Source: Pseudomonas pseudonitroreducens (lineage in GTDB: Bacteria > Pseudomonadota > Gammaproteobacteria > Pseudomonadales > Pseudomonadaceae). From it: a stretch of 64,000 nucleotides of DNA. A program made the translations under genes and the position numbers. Location: assembly GCF_021603645.1 (NCBI RefSeq), contig NZ_BQHJ01000006.1, forward strand, positions 310,001-374,000, given 5' to 3'. Shown here piece after piece: positions 1-8,819 of the stretch. Each line of letters starts with the position of its first letter. Position 1 is the first letter of the stretch. The notes beneath the pieces were generated by a model that saw only the letters and a list, made by a program, of their open reading frames with translations, did not search any database and was not told the origin of the DNA.

Positions 1-591
1 GGCGTCGCTGACGTCCTCCAGGGAAACCTTGGATTCGCCGGCATCCCGCGCGGCGCGGGCTGGCGGCGAGAGCGGGCCGATCAGCGCCTCGGCAATCGCG
101 CCGACCAGGCAGGCGGCGGTCAGTTGCACCGGCTGGGGCTGGAATTCGCCGGCGGCGATGCCCTGCTCCAGCAGGGTGACGAACAGGGCGGCGTAGGCTT
201 CGCGGTAGACCAGGCGCTGCTCGTCCACCTCAGGGTCGACCGGTTCGGCGATCAGCGCAAAGGCCAGCTGACGACTGCCCCAGGCACGGGCGGCGAACTG
301 GTGCAGGCCGCGGCTCAGGCGCTCGGCGGCGCTGCCCGAGTCGTTCAGCAGCGCGCCCAGCGCATCGACCTCGCGCTGGCTGGCGCGGGCGAAGACTTCG
401 GCGGCCAGTTCGCCCTTGCCGCTGAAATGCCGATAGAGGCTGCCAGTGGCGATACCGGCGGCGTCCGCCAGGCTCTGCATGGTCAGCGCGGCGAAGCCGC
501 CGTCGACGACCCGCGCCAACGCCAGCTCGAGAATGCGCTCGCGCAGTTCGCCGTCCTTTTGCAGCCGGGCCTGGGTTTGCCGGTATGCCAT
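1..591 (-). CDS. TetR/AcrR family transcriptional regulator (3' end missing)
   Basis: The protein starts MAYRQTQARLQKDGELRERI and runs off the left edge, so 197 codons are visible. The N-terminal helix-turn-helix reads ALTMQSLADAAGIATGSLYR followed by HFSGKGEL, the classic TetR DNA-binding signature (about residues 35-60). The rest is the variable helical ligand domain. TetR proteins are usually homodimeric repressors released by a small ligand. The ATG lies directly beside a 20-bp-arm palindrome that is a good candidate for its own operator. The gene follows the OprD porin gene on the same strand, but that palindrome and a hairpin separate them, so it is probably a separate transcription unit. 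The ligand is unknown. Family assignment is secure; the target is not. Confidence 0.9.
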   Translation of the reverse strand, partial: MAYRQTQARLQKDGELRERILELALARVVDGGFAALTMQSLADAAGIATGSLYRHFSGKGELAAEVFARASQREVDALGALLNDSGSAAERLSRGLHQFAARAWGSRQLAFALIAEPVDPEVDEQRLVYREAYAALFVTLLEQGIAAGEFQPQPVQLTAACLVGAIAEALIGPLSPPARAARDAGESKVSLEDVSDA

Positions 592-593
592 GG

Positions 594-640
594 TCTGAAT
601 CCTGATTCACTGCATTGAAAGCAGTGAATCATGGTTCAGA
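594..640. promoter_or_regulatory. Long palindrome, candidate TetR operator
   Basis: TGATTCACTGC (603-613) and GCAGTGAATCA (621-631) form a perfect 11-bp inverted repeat around a 7-nt centre. The symmetry extends outward, TCTGAATCC at one end against GGTTCAGA at the other, so 18 of 20 positions per arm match. It lies 2 to 49 bp upstream of the tetR start codon. TetR repressors commonly bind such palindromes in their own promoters. Binding itself is inferred. Confidence 0.65.
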
Positions 641-660
641 CTTTGTCTGAAAGGGACATT

Positions 661-675
661 CCCGCCACGGGCGGG
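661..675 (-). terminator. Weak hairpin after the catabolic operon
   Basis: CCCGCC-ACG-GGCGGG forms a 6-bp GC stem 38 nt past the porin stop codon on the minus strand. The tail has no clear U-run, so termination is only a guess. Confidence 0.3.
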
Positions 676-712
676 GCGATTCTGGCCAAACCGCCACCGC
701 CCGTAACGACTA

Positions 713-1963
713 TTACCAGAGCGGCATCTGGTAGCTGACGATGACCCGCGTTTCGTCGATGTCGTTGCCGAAATCGCTGCGGAAGGCGCCGTTGCGCACC
801 TTGAAGCCGAGGTTCTTCAGCGGGCCGTTCTGCACCACGTAGCCGATGTCGGTGTCGCGCTCCCACTCCTTGCCGCGCCCCTGGCCGTTCAGCAGGTCGA
901 TGTGGTCGCCTTGCAGGTAACGGGTCATGAAGGTCAGGCCGGGCAGGCCGAGGCCGGCGAAGTCGTAGTCGTAGCGCGCCTGCCAGGAGCGCTCGTCCTT
1001 GTTGGCGAAGTCGCCGATCTGCACGAAGTTGGTCAGGTACGGGTCGGTGCCGGACAGGTAGGCGAAACCGGTGTCGCCGGACATGCGCTGGTAGCCCACG
1101 CCGAAGCCGCTGCCACCGATGCGGTAGGTGAACAGTGCGTTGAGCGCGCGGTTGTCGACATTGCTGCCGCCGTCGTCGGTGGAGCGCGCCCAGCGGATGT
1201 CGGACTTGAGCGACTGCCCCTCGGTGATGGGTAGCGTATGCACCAGACTCAGGTAGTGCTGGCGGTAGAAGTTCTCCAGGCCGCCGTAGTGGTAGCTGGT
1301 GCTGAGGTTGTCGGTCCAGCGGTAGGTGCCGCCGGCGAGGTTGAAGCGGTCGCTGCTGGTGTGGCTGCCGAGCACGATGTTGCGCTTGTTGCCACGGGTC
1401 ATCGACAGGTCTTCGTCGTTGCTCGAGTCGCGCTGCTTCACCTGGCGCAGCTGGCCGAGTTGCGCGGTCAGGCCGTCGATCTCGTTGATCTCGGCGAGGC
1501 CACCCTGGAAGGTCTGCGGGTGCAGGCGGGTGTCGTTGTACTGCACCACCGGCAGCTTCGGCAGCAGCGTGCCGACCTTCAGGGTGCTTTTCGAGGCGCG
1601 CAGCTTGGCGGTCACGCCCAGGTCGCTGTAATCGTCGGCGGCGCGCTTGTCGCTGGCCGAATACGGCAGCAGGCCGGAGCCGGTGCGATCCGGGCTGGAG
1701 TCCAGCTTGATGCCCAGCAGGCCGAGCGCGTCCACGCCCACGCCGACCGTGCCCTCGGTGTAGCCGGACTCGAAGCGCAGCAGGAATCCCTGCGCCCACT
1801 CCTCGGATTTCGACTGCGCGGCACCGCTCTGGCGGTAGTCGCGGTTGAAGTAGAAATTGCGCAGTTCCAGGTTGGCCTTGCTGTCCGCGATGAAGTCCGC
1901 GTGGGCGAACAGGGGCAGGCAGGCGAAGCTCGATACGAGCGCCCGTACGGGAAGATTTTTCAT
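713..1963 (-). CDS. OprD family outer-membrane porin
   Basis: This 416-residue protein has a signal peptide (MKNLPVRALVSSFACLPLFA, cleaved near residue 22). A mature beta-barrel follows with the OprD hallmarks: an early FxxDSKAxLxLRNFYFNRDY-like segment, DALGLLGIKLD, GTLLPKLPVVQYNDTRL and the TRGNKRN loop. OprD porins are 18-stranded, substrate-selective channels for small carboxylates and basic amino acids. It is the last gene of the catabolic operon, 64 nt beyond the preceding flavoprotein gene, so it probably admits that pathway's substrate through the outer membrane. Its length is normal for the family. The specific substrate cannot be read from sequence. Confidence 0.92.
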   Translation of the reverse strand: MKNLPVRALVSSFACLPLFAHADFIADSKANLELRNFYFNRDYRQSGAAQSKSEEWAQGFLLRFESGYTEGTVGVGVDALGLLGIKLDSSPDRTGSGLLPYSASDKRAADDYSDLGVTAKLRASKSTLKVGTLLPKLPVVQYNDTRLHPQTFQGGLAEINEIDGLTAQLGQLRQVKQRDSSNDEDLSMTRGNKRNIVLGSHTSSDRFNLAGGTYRWTDNLSTSYHYGGLENFYRQHYLSLVHTLPITEGQSLKSDIRWARSTDDGGSNVDNRALNALFTYRIGGSGFGVGYQRMSGDTGFAYLSGTDPYLTNFVQIGDFANKDERSWQARYDYDFAGLGLPGLTFMTRYLQGDHIDLLNGQGRGKEWERDTDIGYVVQNGPLKNLGFKVRNGAFRSDFGNDIDETRVIVSYQMPLW

Positions 1964-2027
1964 TGTTGTTGTCTCTTCGTCAGGTGAGATGAAGGCGGCG
2001 CCGCTCCTGAAGGCGCCGCACTCGGGA

Positions 2028-3023
<996 letters not shown>

Positions 3024-3941
3024 TCAGATCGGGTCCCAGGAGAACACGTCCGGGCTGCGCGCCAGGTCCATGAAGCTGCCACGCAGCGCCGGCATGCCGT
3101 GCTCGGCGATGCTTTGCGGGGTCCAGCCGTTGTCGCTGTGCACGCTGCGCAGCGGGCGGCTCTGGCTCATGAGGAAGATCTCGTGATTACGCGCGGCGAA
3201 CACCTGGCCGTTGACCGCGCTGGCGGCATCGGAGGCCAGGTACACGGCCAGCGGCGCATTCTTGTCCGGGGTCATGCGCTGCAGGTTTTCCACCCGCGCT
3301 TTCTGCTCCGGCGTCTCGGCCGGGATGGAGTCGGTCATGCGGCTCCAGGCGAAGGGCGCGATGCAGTTGGAGCGTACGTTGTAGCGCTGCATGTCGAGGG
3401 CGATGGATTTGCTCAGGGCGACGATGCCCAGCTTGGCCGCCGAGTAGTTGGCCTGGCCGAAGTTGCCGATCAGCCCCGAGGTGCTGGTCATGTGCACGAA
3501 GGCGCCGCTGTTCTGCGCGCGGAAGTGCTCGGCGGCGGCGCGGCTGACGAAGAAGCTGCCGTTGAGGTGCACGTTGATCACCGATAGCCAGTCCTCGGCG
3601 CTCATCTTGTGGAAGATGGTGTCGCGCAGGATGCCGGCGTTGTTCACCACGATGTCCACGCGGCCGAAGGCGTCGACGGCGCTGGAGACGATGCGCCGGG
3701 CGCTGTCCCAGTCCGACACGCTGTCGGTATTGATCGCGCCGTCGCCGCCGCGCTGACGGATCAGCCCGAGGGTTTCCTCGGCCGGGGACGCCGAGCCGCC
3801 CTCGCCCTGCAGGGACACGCCGATATCGTTGATCAGTACCCGCGCGCCGCTGTCGGCCAGGGCCAGGGCGATCTCGCGGCCAATGCCGCCACCGGCGCCG
3901 GTGACGATCGCTACCTTGCCTTCGTTGAGTCGTTGGGTCAT
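3024..3941 (-). CDS. SDR family dehydrogenase, 17-beta-HSD4/MFE-2-like
   Basis: This 305-residue short-chain dehydrogenase has the cofactor motif TGAGGGIG (about residues 15-22), NNAG near residue 100 and the catalytic YSAAK motif. The insert after the second strand (NDIGVSLQGEGGSASPAEET) and the length match the dehydrogenase domain of peroxisomal multifunctional enzyme 2 and its bacterial relatives. These oxidise 3-hydroxyacyl-CoA to 3-ketoacyl-CoA with NAD. The same operon encodes a hydratase-2 protein, the partner activity in MFE-2, which supports a beta-oxidation role. The exact hydroxyacyl-CoA is unknown. The C-terminal 60 residues extend past the usual SDR core. Confidence 0.88.
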   Translation of the reverse strand: MTQRLNEGKVAIVTGAGGGIGREIALALADSGARVLINDIGVSLQGEGGSASPAEETLGLIRQRGGDGAINTDSVSDWDSARRIVSSAVDAFGRVDIVVNNAGILRDTIFHKMSAEDWLSVINVHLNGSFFVSRAAAEHFRAQNSGAFVHMTSTSGLIGNFGQANYSAAKLGIVALSKSIALDMQRYNVRSNCIAPFAWSRMTDSIPAETPEQKARVENLQRMTPDKNAPLAVYLASDAASAVNGQVFAARNHEIFLMSQSRPLRSVHSDNGWTPQSIAEHGMPALRGSFMDLARSPDVFSWDPI

Positions 3942-3989
3942 TGCTCGTTCCTTACTTCAATTCGTGTTTGAGGTTCGTCGTGCGCACGA

Positions 3990-5135
3990 TCAGCTCGGCA
4001 GGCCGAGCACGGCCTTGGCCAGGATGTTGCGCTGGATTTCGTTGGTGCCGCCGTAGATGGTGGTCGGCCGCGACTGGATGAAGATGCCCGCCGGGTGCAG
4101 CTCGGGATCGTCGCTGAAGGGGTTGAGCAGCGCCGAATCGAGACCGGCGATCTCCAGCCCCAGCTCGCTGATGCGCTGGTACAGCTCGGACTGGTGGATC
4201 TTCAGCAGGGAAACGTCCGGGCCCAGTTCCTCGCCGCGCCGCAGGCGTTCGGCGAAGCGCTCGTAGAGCGCCTTGTGGCAGTCCAGGTCCATGCTCAGCG
4301 CAGCAAAACGCTGGGCGAACACCGGGTCGTCCCACAGGCCCTGGTGACGGGCCAGGCGCACCAGGCGCTCGAGGGCGAAGGTGGCCTGCTTCGGCGAGCC
4401 GAGGAAGATGCGCTCGAAACCCAGCAGCGCCTTGGCCATGCCCCAGCCGTGGTTGACCGCGCCGACGAGGTTTTCCTCCGGCACGCGCACGTCGTTGAAG
4501 AACACCTCGCAGAACTCGCCCTGCAGTTCCAGGTTGAGGATCGGCCGCACCTCGACGCCAGGGCTGTCCATCGGCACCAGCAGGAAGCTGATGCCCTGCT
4601 GTGCCTTGGCGCTGCGCTCGGTGCGCGCCAGCACGAAGATCCAGTTGGCCTCGGTGCCCATGGTGGTCCAGGTCTTCTGGCCGTTGATCACCCATTCGCC
4701 GTCGCGCAACACCGCTTCGGTACGCAGGCTGGCAAGGTCGGAGCCGGCATTGGGCTCGCTGTAGCCCTGGCACCAGATGTCCTCGCCGCTCAAGATGCGC
4801 GGCAGGAAGCGCTCGCGCTGGGCGTCGCTGCCGTAGCGGATCAGCAGCGGGCCGAGCATGGTGATGCCGCTGTCGGGCAGGCGCGCGCAGCCGTAGTTTT
4901 CCATCTCCTCGATCATGATCAGCTGCTTGCCGGCGGAGAGGCCCATGCCGCCGTGTTGCACCGGCCAGCCGGGGCACAGCCAGCCTTGCTGCGACAGCGC
5001 CTGGTACCACTCCCAGGTGTCGTCGCGGCCCAGACGGTGGGCCAGGTTGCGGATGCGCTGCGGGTAATTGGCGGCGACCCAGTCGCGCACCAGCCGACGG
5101 AATTCGCCATCTTCAAGGGCGTTGTAATCGGTCAT
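3990..5135 (-). CDS. Acyl-CoA dehydrogenase (FadE-type), subunit 1
   Basis: This 381-residue protein has the full acyl-CoA dehydrogenase layout. It has an N-terminal helical domain, the central beta domain with GYSEPNAGSDLASL and INGQKTWTTMG, and a C-terminal helical domain ending YGGTNEIQRNILAK. The Glu in LLGFERI is the likely catalytic base. The start chosen is MTDYNALEDG; an in-frame extension upstream lies in the intergenic leader and looks non-coding. A second, shorter dehydrogenase is encoded one gene upstream. Paired genes of this kind often form alpha2beta2 enzymes in steroid side-chain oxidation (FadE26/FadE27, ChsE types). It would introduce the alpha,beta double bond into the pathway's acyl-CoA. 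Confidence 0.9.
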   Translation of the reverse strand: MTDYNALEDGEFRRLVRDWVAANYPQRIRNLAHRLGRDDTWEWYQALSQQGWLCPGWPVQHGGMGLSAGKQLIMIEEMENYGCARLPDSGITMLGPLLIRYGSDAQRERFLPRILSGEDIWCQGYSEPNAGSDLASLRTEAVLRDGEWVINGQKTWTTMGTEANWIFVLARTERSAKAQQGISFLLVPMDSPGVEVRPILNLELQGEFCEVFFNDVRVPEENLVGAVNHGWGMAKALLGFERIFLGSPKQATFALERLVRLARHQGLWDDPVFAQRFAALSMDLDCHKALYERFAERLRRGEELGPDVSLLKIHQSELYQRISELGLEIAGLDSALLNPFSDDPELHPAGIFIQSRPTTIYGGTNEIQRNILAKAVLGLPS

Positions 5136-5151
5136 GTCACTGCTCTCTTGA

Positions 5152-5916
5152 TTACTGGCCCCGGAAATTCGGGGAACGTTTTTCGAGGAAGGCCGCTTTG
5201 CCTTCGGCGTGGTCGGCGCTGAGGAACAGCTGGCTCTGGAGGTCGCCTTCGCGTTCGAGCAGCAGCTCCAGGCCATCGGCCAGCAGGGCCTTGGTCAGCG
5301 ACAGCGCCAGCGGCGCCTGCTGCTCGACCTTCGCGGCCAGTGCCAGCGCCGCATCCAGAGCAGCACCCGGTGCGCAGAGCTGGTCCACCAGGCCGATTCG
5401 CAGCGCTTCCTCGGCCTCGATCACCTGGCCGAACATCAGCACCTGCCGCGCCCGCCCGTTGCCGATGCGCGCCGGCAGGGTGTGCAGCTGGCCGAGATCG
5501 GCAATCAAGCCGACCTTGCCGAAGCCGGCGGCGAAGCGCGCCGTGACACCGCACACCAGGCTGTCGCAGGCCAGCGCCACCGACAGCCCGGCGCCCACCG
5601 CCCAGCCTTCGATGGCGGCGATGATCGGCTTGCCCATGCGCAGCATCTGGCGGATCAGGTCGGCGTTCTTCTGCATGCGCACGCGGCCGGCGTTGAGGTC
5701 GGTGACGTGCATGTCGCTGAGATCGCCGCCGGCGCTGAAGACTTCCGCCGAACCGGTCAGCACCACGCTGCGCACGGTGGGATCGGCGTCCGCTTCACGC
5801 AGCGCGTCGAGCAGCTCGGCCCGCAGTGCGGGGGACAGCGCGTTGCGCCGCGCCGGATTGTTGAAGCGCAGCAGGCGCACAGAACCGTGAGTTTCCTGCA
5901 GCAGCATCTCGCTCAT
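5152..5916 (-). CDS. Crotonase-family protein, probably an enoyl-CoA isomerase
   Basis: This 254-residue crotonase has the oxyanion-hole segments RRNALS and FSAGGDL and the core PIIAAIEGWAVGAGLSVALA. The two Glu residues of true enoyl-CoA hydratases are absent. The first site (GGGCEL in rat mitochondrial hydratase) reads GAGLSV, with Ser112. The second (PE) is replaced in FGKVGLIADLG, leaving an Asp at about residue 140. That arrangement resembles PaaG-like isomerases (KIGLxPDSG). I therefore read it as a double-bond isomerase rather than a hydratase; the operon has a separate hydratase-2. The ATG at 5916 overlaps the stop of the preceding dehydrogenase gene as ATGA; a GTG one codon earlier is possible. 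Confidence 0.8.
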   Translation of the reverse strand: MSEMLLQETHGSVRLLRFNNPARRNALSPALRAELLDALREADADPTVRSVVLTGSAEVFSAGGDLSDMHVTDLNAGRVRMQKNADLIRQMLRMGKPIIAAIEGWAVGAGLSVALACDSLVCGVTARFAAGFGKVGLIADLGQLHTLPARIGNGRARQVLMFGQVIEAEEALRIGLVDQLCAPGAALDAALALAAKVEQQAPLALSLTKALLADGLELLLEREGDLQSQLFLSADHAEGKAAFLEKRSPNFRGQ

Positions 5917-6974
5917 CACGCCACCTCCGCATGCAGCAGGGCGATGTAGCGCGCCCGGTGGAAGGCCAGCGAGCCCTGACTGTTGAGCAGCACCATGGCG
6001 CGGCGCAGGAACAGGCCGATGTCGGCCTCGTCGGTGTAGCCGATGCCGCCGTGCAGCTGGATCGCCTGGCGGGTGACCAGCATGGCGGCCTCGGCGGCGC
6101 GCACCTTGGCGGTGGACACCAGGCGCTGTACCTGGGCAATCGGCGCACCGTCGTCCAGCGCGGTAGCCGCTTCGCCGACGATGGCGCGGGCCAGTTCGAT
6201 CTGCAGTTTCAGATCGACCATGCGGTGCTGCAGCGACTGGAAGCTGCCGATCTCGCGGCCGAACTGGCGGCGCACGCCGAGGTAGTCGCGGGTCTGCTCG
6301 AAGGCCGCATCCATCAGCCCGACCAGATAGGCCGAGCAGGCCAGTGCCGACTCATCGAGCGCCGCTGGCGCAGCTTCGACAAGCTGTGCCGGCGTGCCGT
6401 CGAAGCGCAGGCGCGCCAGGTGGCCACCGTCCTGGGTCGGTTCCTGGTGAACGCTCAGACCTTCGGCATTGCCTTGCACCAGAGCGAGACCGGCGTCGCA
6501 GGCGACCAGCCAGGCATCGGCGGCAGCACCGAGTACCACATGGGCAATCTCGCCGCGCAACTGGCCGTCGTGCAGCACCGGCACGGCGGCGCCGGCTTCA
6601 TAACCGATACCGGCGGGCAGGATCAGCCGCTCGCCGGCCAGCAGCGCTTCGCGCTCGTCCGCCGGCAGTAGCGGAGCGATCAGGCTCACCTCGATCAGCG
6701 GTTCGGGCAGCAGGCCGCGGCCCAGTTCTTCCAGCAGCGCCGCGTACTCGGCCATGCCCAGCCCGCTGCCGCCCAGTTCTTCCGCCAGGCGCAGGCCCGG
6801 CCAGCCCATGGCGCAGACTTCGCCCCAGGCGTCGCGGTCGACGCCTGCCTGCTGGAAGCGCAGACGGCGCACCCGGCCCAGGTCGCCGCCGCGCGGGACC
6901 AGGGAAGCGGCGCTGTCACGGATCAGCCGCAGGCGCTCTTCGCGCTCCTCGGCCATCGCGGTGTGGTCGGTCAT
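5916..6974 (-). CDS. Acyl-CoA dehydrogenase-like protein, subunit 2
   Basis: This 352-residue acyl-CoA dehydrogenase homologue is shorter than usual. The N-terminal helical domain is recognisable (GWPGLRLAEELGGSGLGMAE), but the central beta domain lacks a clear YxxTEPxxGSD motif. The C-terminal helical domain is intact, with YLGVRRQFGREIGSFQSLQH and QLHGGIGYTDEADIG. Such reduced partners occur in heteromeric alpha2beta2 acyl-CoA dehydrogenases, where the two subunits share FAD and active-site residues. Pairing with the full-length dehydrogenase encoded two genes downstream is inferred from operon position. The start follows the thioesterase stop by only 4 nt and the stop overlaps the isomerase start. 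Confidence 0.85.
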   Translation of the reverse strand: MTDHTAMAEEREERLRLIRDSAASLVPRGGDLGRVRRLRFQQAGVDRDAWGEVCAMGWPGLRLAEELGGSGLGMAEYAALLEELGRGLLPEPLIEVSLIAPLLPADEREALLAGERLILPAGIGYEAGAAVPVLHDGQLRGEIAHVVLGAAADAWLVACDAGLALVQGNAEGLSVHQEPTQDGGHLARLRFDGTPAQLVEAAPAALDESALACSAYLVGLMDAAFEQTRDYLGVRRQFGREIGSFQSLQHRMVDLKLQIELARAIVGEAATALDDGAPIAQVQRLVSTAKVRAAEAAMLVTRQAIQLHGGIGYTDEADIGLFLRRAMVLLNSQGSLAFHRARYIALLHAEVA

Positions 6975-6978
6975 TTCA

Positions 6979-7425
6979 TCATTCCCGTGTCGGTTGAACA
7001 GCTCCGGCCGCCGCGGGCCGGTACTTGAAACTGCCGGTGGCGCTGGCGATCAGCTCGCCGGCTGCATCGAAGATTTCCGCCGCGCAGAAGCACAGCGTGC
7101 GGGTGCGCTTGAGCACCCGGCCGACGGCGTTGATCTCACCGCGGGTGCTGCCCATGAAGTGGGTGGCCATGTCGATGGTGACCATCGAGCAACCCGGCAT
7201 CTGCGCGCGGATCGCCCCGGCCATGGCGGCGTCGAGCACGCTCATCAGCACGCCGCCGTGGAAGCTGTCGATGTAGTTCATCAGCTCCGGGCGATGGCGC
7301 AGGCGCACCCGCACCACCTCGCCATCGATCCAGCGTTCCAGGCCGAGGAACTCCTGGAAGGTGTATCGATCGCGGGGGAACATGTCCGGGCCGGGCGGAT
7401 TGGCAGCGCAAGTGAGATCGGTCAT
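6979..7425 (-). CDS. PaaI-like hotdog-fold acyl-CoA thioesterase
   Basis: This 148-residue single hotdog domain carries the PaaI-type signature FHGGVLMSVLDAAMAGAI, followed by TIDMATHFMGSTRGEI and a C-terminal AEIFDAAGELIASATGSFKY strand pair. PaaI-like thioesterases hydrolyse aberrant or dead-end CoA thioesters and so free CoA in catabolic pathways. Its ATG overlaps the stop of the transporter gene as ATGA, and the next dehydrogenase starts 4 nt after its stop. It is therefore translated as part of the operon. The natural substrate is unknown; a proofreading or CoA-recycling role is inferred. Confidence 0.85.
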   Translation of the reverse strand: MTDLTCAANPPGPDMFPRDRYTFQEFLGLERWIDGEVVRVRLRHRPELMNYIDSFHGGVLMSVLDAAMAGAIRAQMPGCSMVTIDMATHFMGSTRGEINAVGRVLKRTRTLCFCAAEIFDAAGELIASATGSFKYRPAAAGAVQPTRE

Positions 7426-8780
7426 CTCAGGCTTTCCTCGGTAACGGGTTGGCCCAGCGGGCGGGCAGCGCTGTGCGTCGACGCACGTGCGGGTGTGCCG
7501 GGCTGCGCTGTGCGCGCTTCGCGGTTCGGGTCATACAGGCGGTTGGGGATCAGCAGTGCCGGGATCAGGCCGGTGATCACGTAGGTGATGCCCATCACCA
7601 GGAAGCCGGCGCCGATGGACACGTGCGAGGCCAGCAGGCCGATGGCCGCCGGGGCCACCGCCGCGCCGATGCGGCCGAGGTTGTAGGAGGTGCCCACGGC
7701 GGCGCCGCGCACCTGGGTGGAGAAGCTCTCGGTCATGTAGGTGGCGAGTACGCCCACCGGTACGCCGTAGATGAAGCCGAACAGCGCGAGGATCCAGACG
7801 ATGTTGTCCGGGGTGTGCCAGAACACGATCACCGGCATGAAGATGGCGGTGCCGATGGCCCCGGCGGCGAAGGTGGCGCGGCGGCCGAAGCGGTCCGAGG
7901 CGATGCCGGCGAGCACCTTGCCGAGGATCATCGCGGTGTACGTGCCGACCATGTAGCCGGTCATGGATTTGAAGTTCATGCCCAGCTCGCTTTCCAGGTA
8001 CGAGGGCATCCAGTTGTTGGTGCCGTAGTAGCCGAACAGCAGGAAGCACGAAGTGATGCTCCACAGCAGGAACATGCGCCGCGTGGACGGATCGACCAGC
8101 AACTGGCGCATACCGCCGCTGGTAACCGCTTGTTGGCGACCGCTGCTGGCCTGCTGCACCCGTTGTGCACGGGCTGCCAGCCAGGACGGCGATTCCGGCA
8201 CCCAGGGCCGCAGCGCCAGGCAGATCAGCGCCGCGCCGATGGCGGTGAAGAACAGCGCGCGCCAGCCGTAGTCGGGGATGATCTGCCCGGCGAGCACGGT
8301 CGCCACCAGGTAGCCGACGGTCCAGCCGGCCTGCATGGTCGCCAGGATGGTGGTGCGGTACCTGGCGGTGACGAACTCGGACATCAGGATGTTGCAGGCG
8401 ACGAACAGCGAGCCCAGGCCCAGCGAGGAAACGAAGCGGATCAGCGCGAAGGCCCAGAAGTTGTGCGCCAGCCCGAGCAACGCGGTGCCCAAGGAGAACA
8501 CCAGGATGGTCCAGGTGACCACCCGTACCCGGCCGAAGCGGTCGCACGCCCAGCCACCGTAGATGCCGCCGATGGCCATGCCGGCCAGGGTGATGCTGCC
8601 CAGCGAGCCGGCCTCGAAGTTGGAGAGGCCGAACTCCGCCTTGAGGCTGTTCAGGCTGTAGGCGAGGAACATCAGGTCGGCGCCATCGGCAAGCAGACCC
8701 AGGAAGCAGAAGAGGAAGGCGATCACCAGGGTCCGCCGCGGGATCGCGGCACGCTGGGCCAAGCTGTCGGGTGCGTTCAT
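7422..8780 (-). CDS. MFS transporter, aromatic/organic acid:H+ symporter type
   Basis: This 452-residue, 12-helix major facilitator begins its first helix with FLFCFLGLLADGADLMFLAY. It has the loop 2-3 motif GGWACDRFGRVRV and the matching second-half loop ASDRFGRRATF. The acidic DGAD in helix 1 resembles the DGxD of the AAHS family (PcaK, BenK), which imports aromatic and other carboxylates with protons. Placement inside a CoA-thioester operon with an OprD porin suggests that it imports the pathway acid across the inner membrane. The C-terminal 25 residues are low-complexity. Substrate identity cannot be inferred. Confidence 0.88.
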   Translation of the reverse strand: MNAPDSLAQRAAIPRRTLVIAFLFCFLGLLADGADLMFLAYSLNSLKAEFGLSNFEAGSLGSITLAGMAIGGIYGGWACDRFGRVRVVTWTILVFSLGTALLGLAHNFWAFALIRFVSSLGLGSLFVACNILMSEFVTARYRTTILATMQAGWTVGYLVATVLAGQIIPDYGWRALFFTAIGAALICLALRPWVPESPSWLAARAQRVQQASSGRQQAVTSGGMRQLLVDPSTRRMFLLWSITSCFLLFGYYGTNNWMPSYLESELGMNFKSMTGYMVGTYTAMILGKVLAGIASDRFGRRATFAAGAIGTAIFMPVIVFWHTPDNIVWILALFGFIYGVPVGVLATYMTESFSTQVRGAAVGTSYNLGRIGAAVAPAAIGLLASHVSIGAGFLVMGITYVITGLIPALLIPNRLYDPNREARTAQPGTPARASTHSAARPLGQPVTEESLR

Positions 8781-8819
8781 TGTTGTTGTTCTCGCAGGTT
8801 GGTTGAGGTCGTCGTCGCG

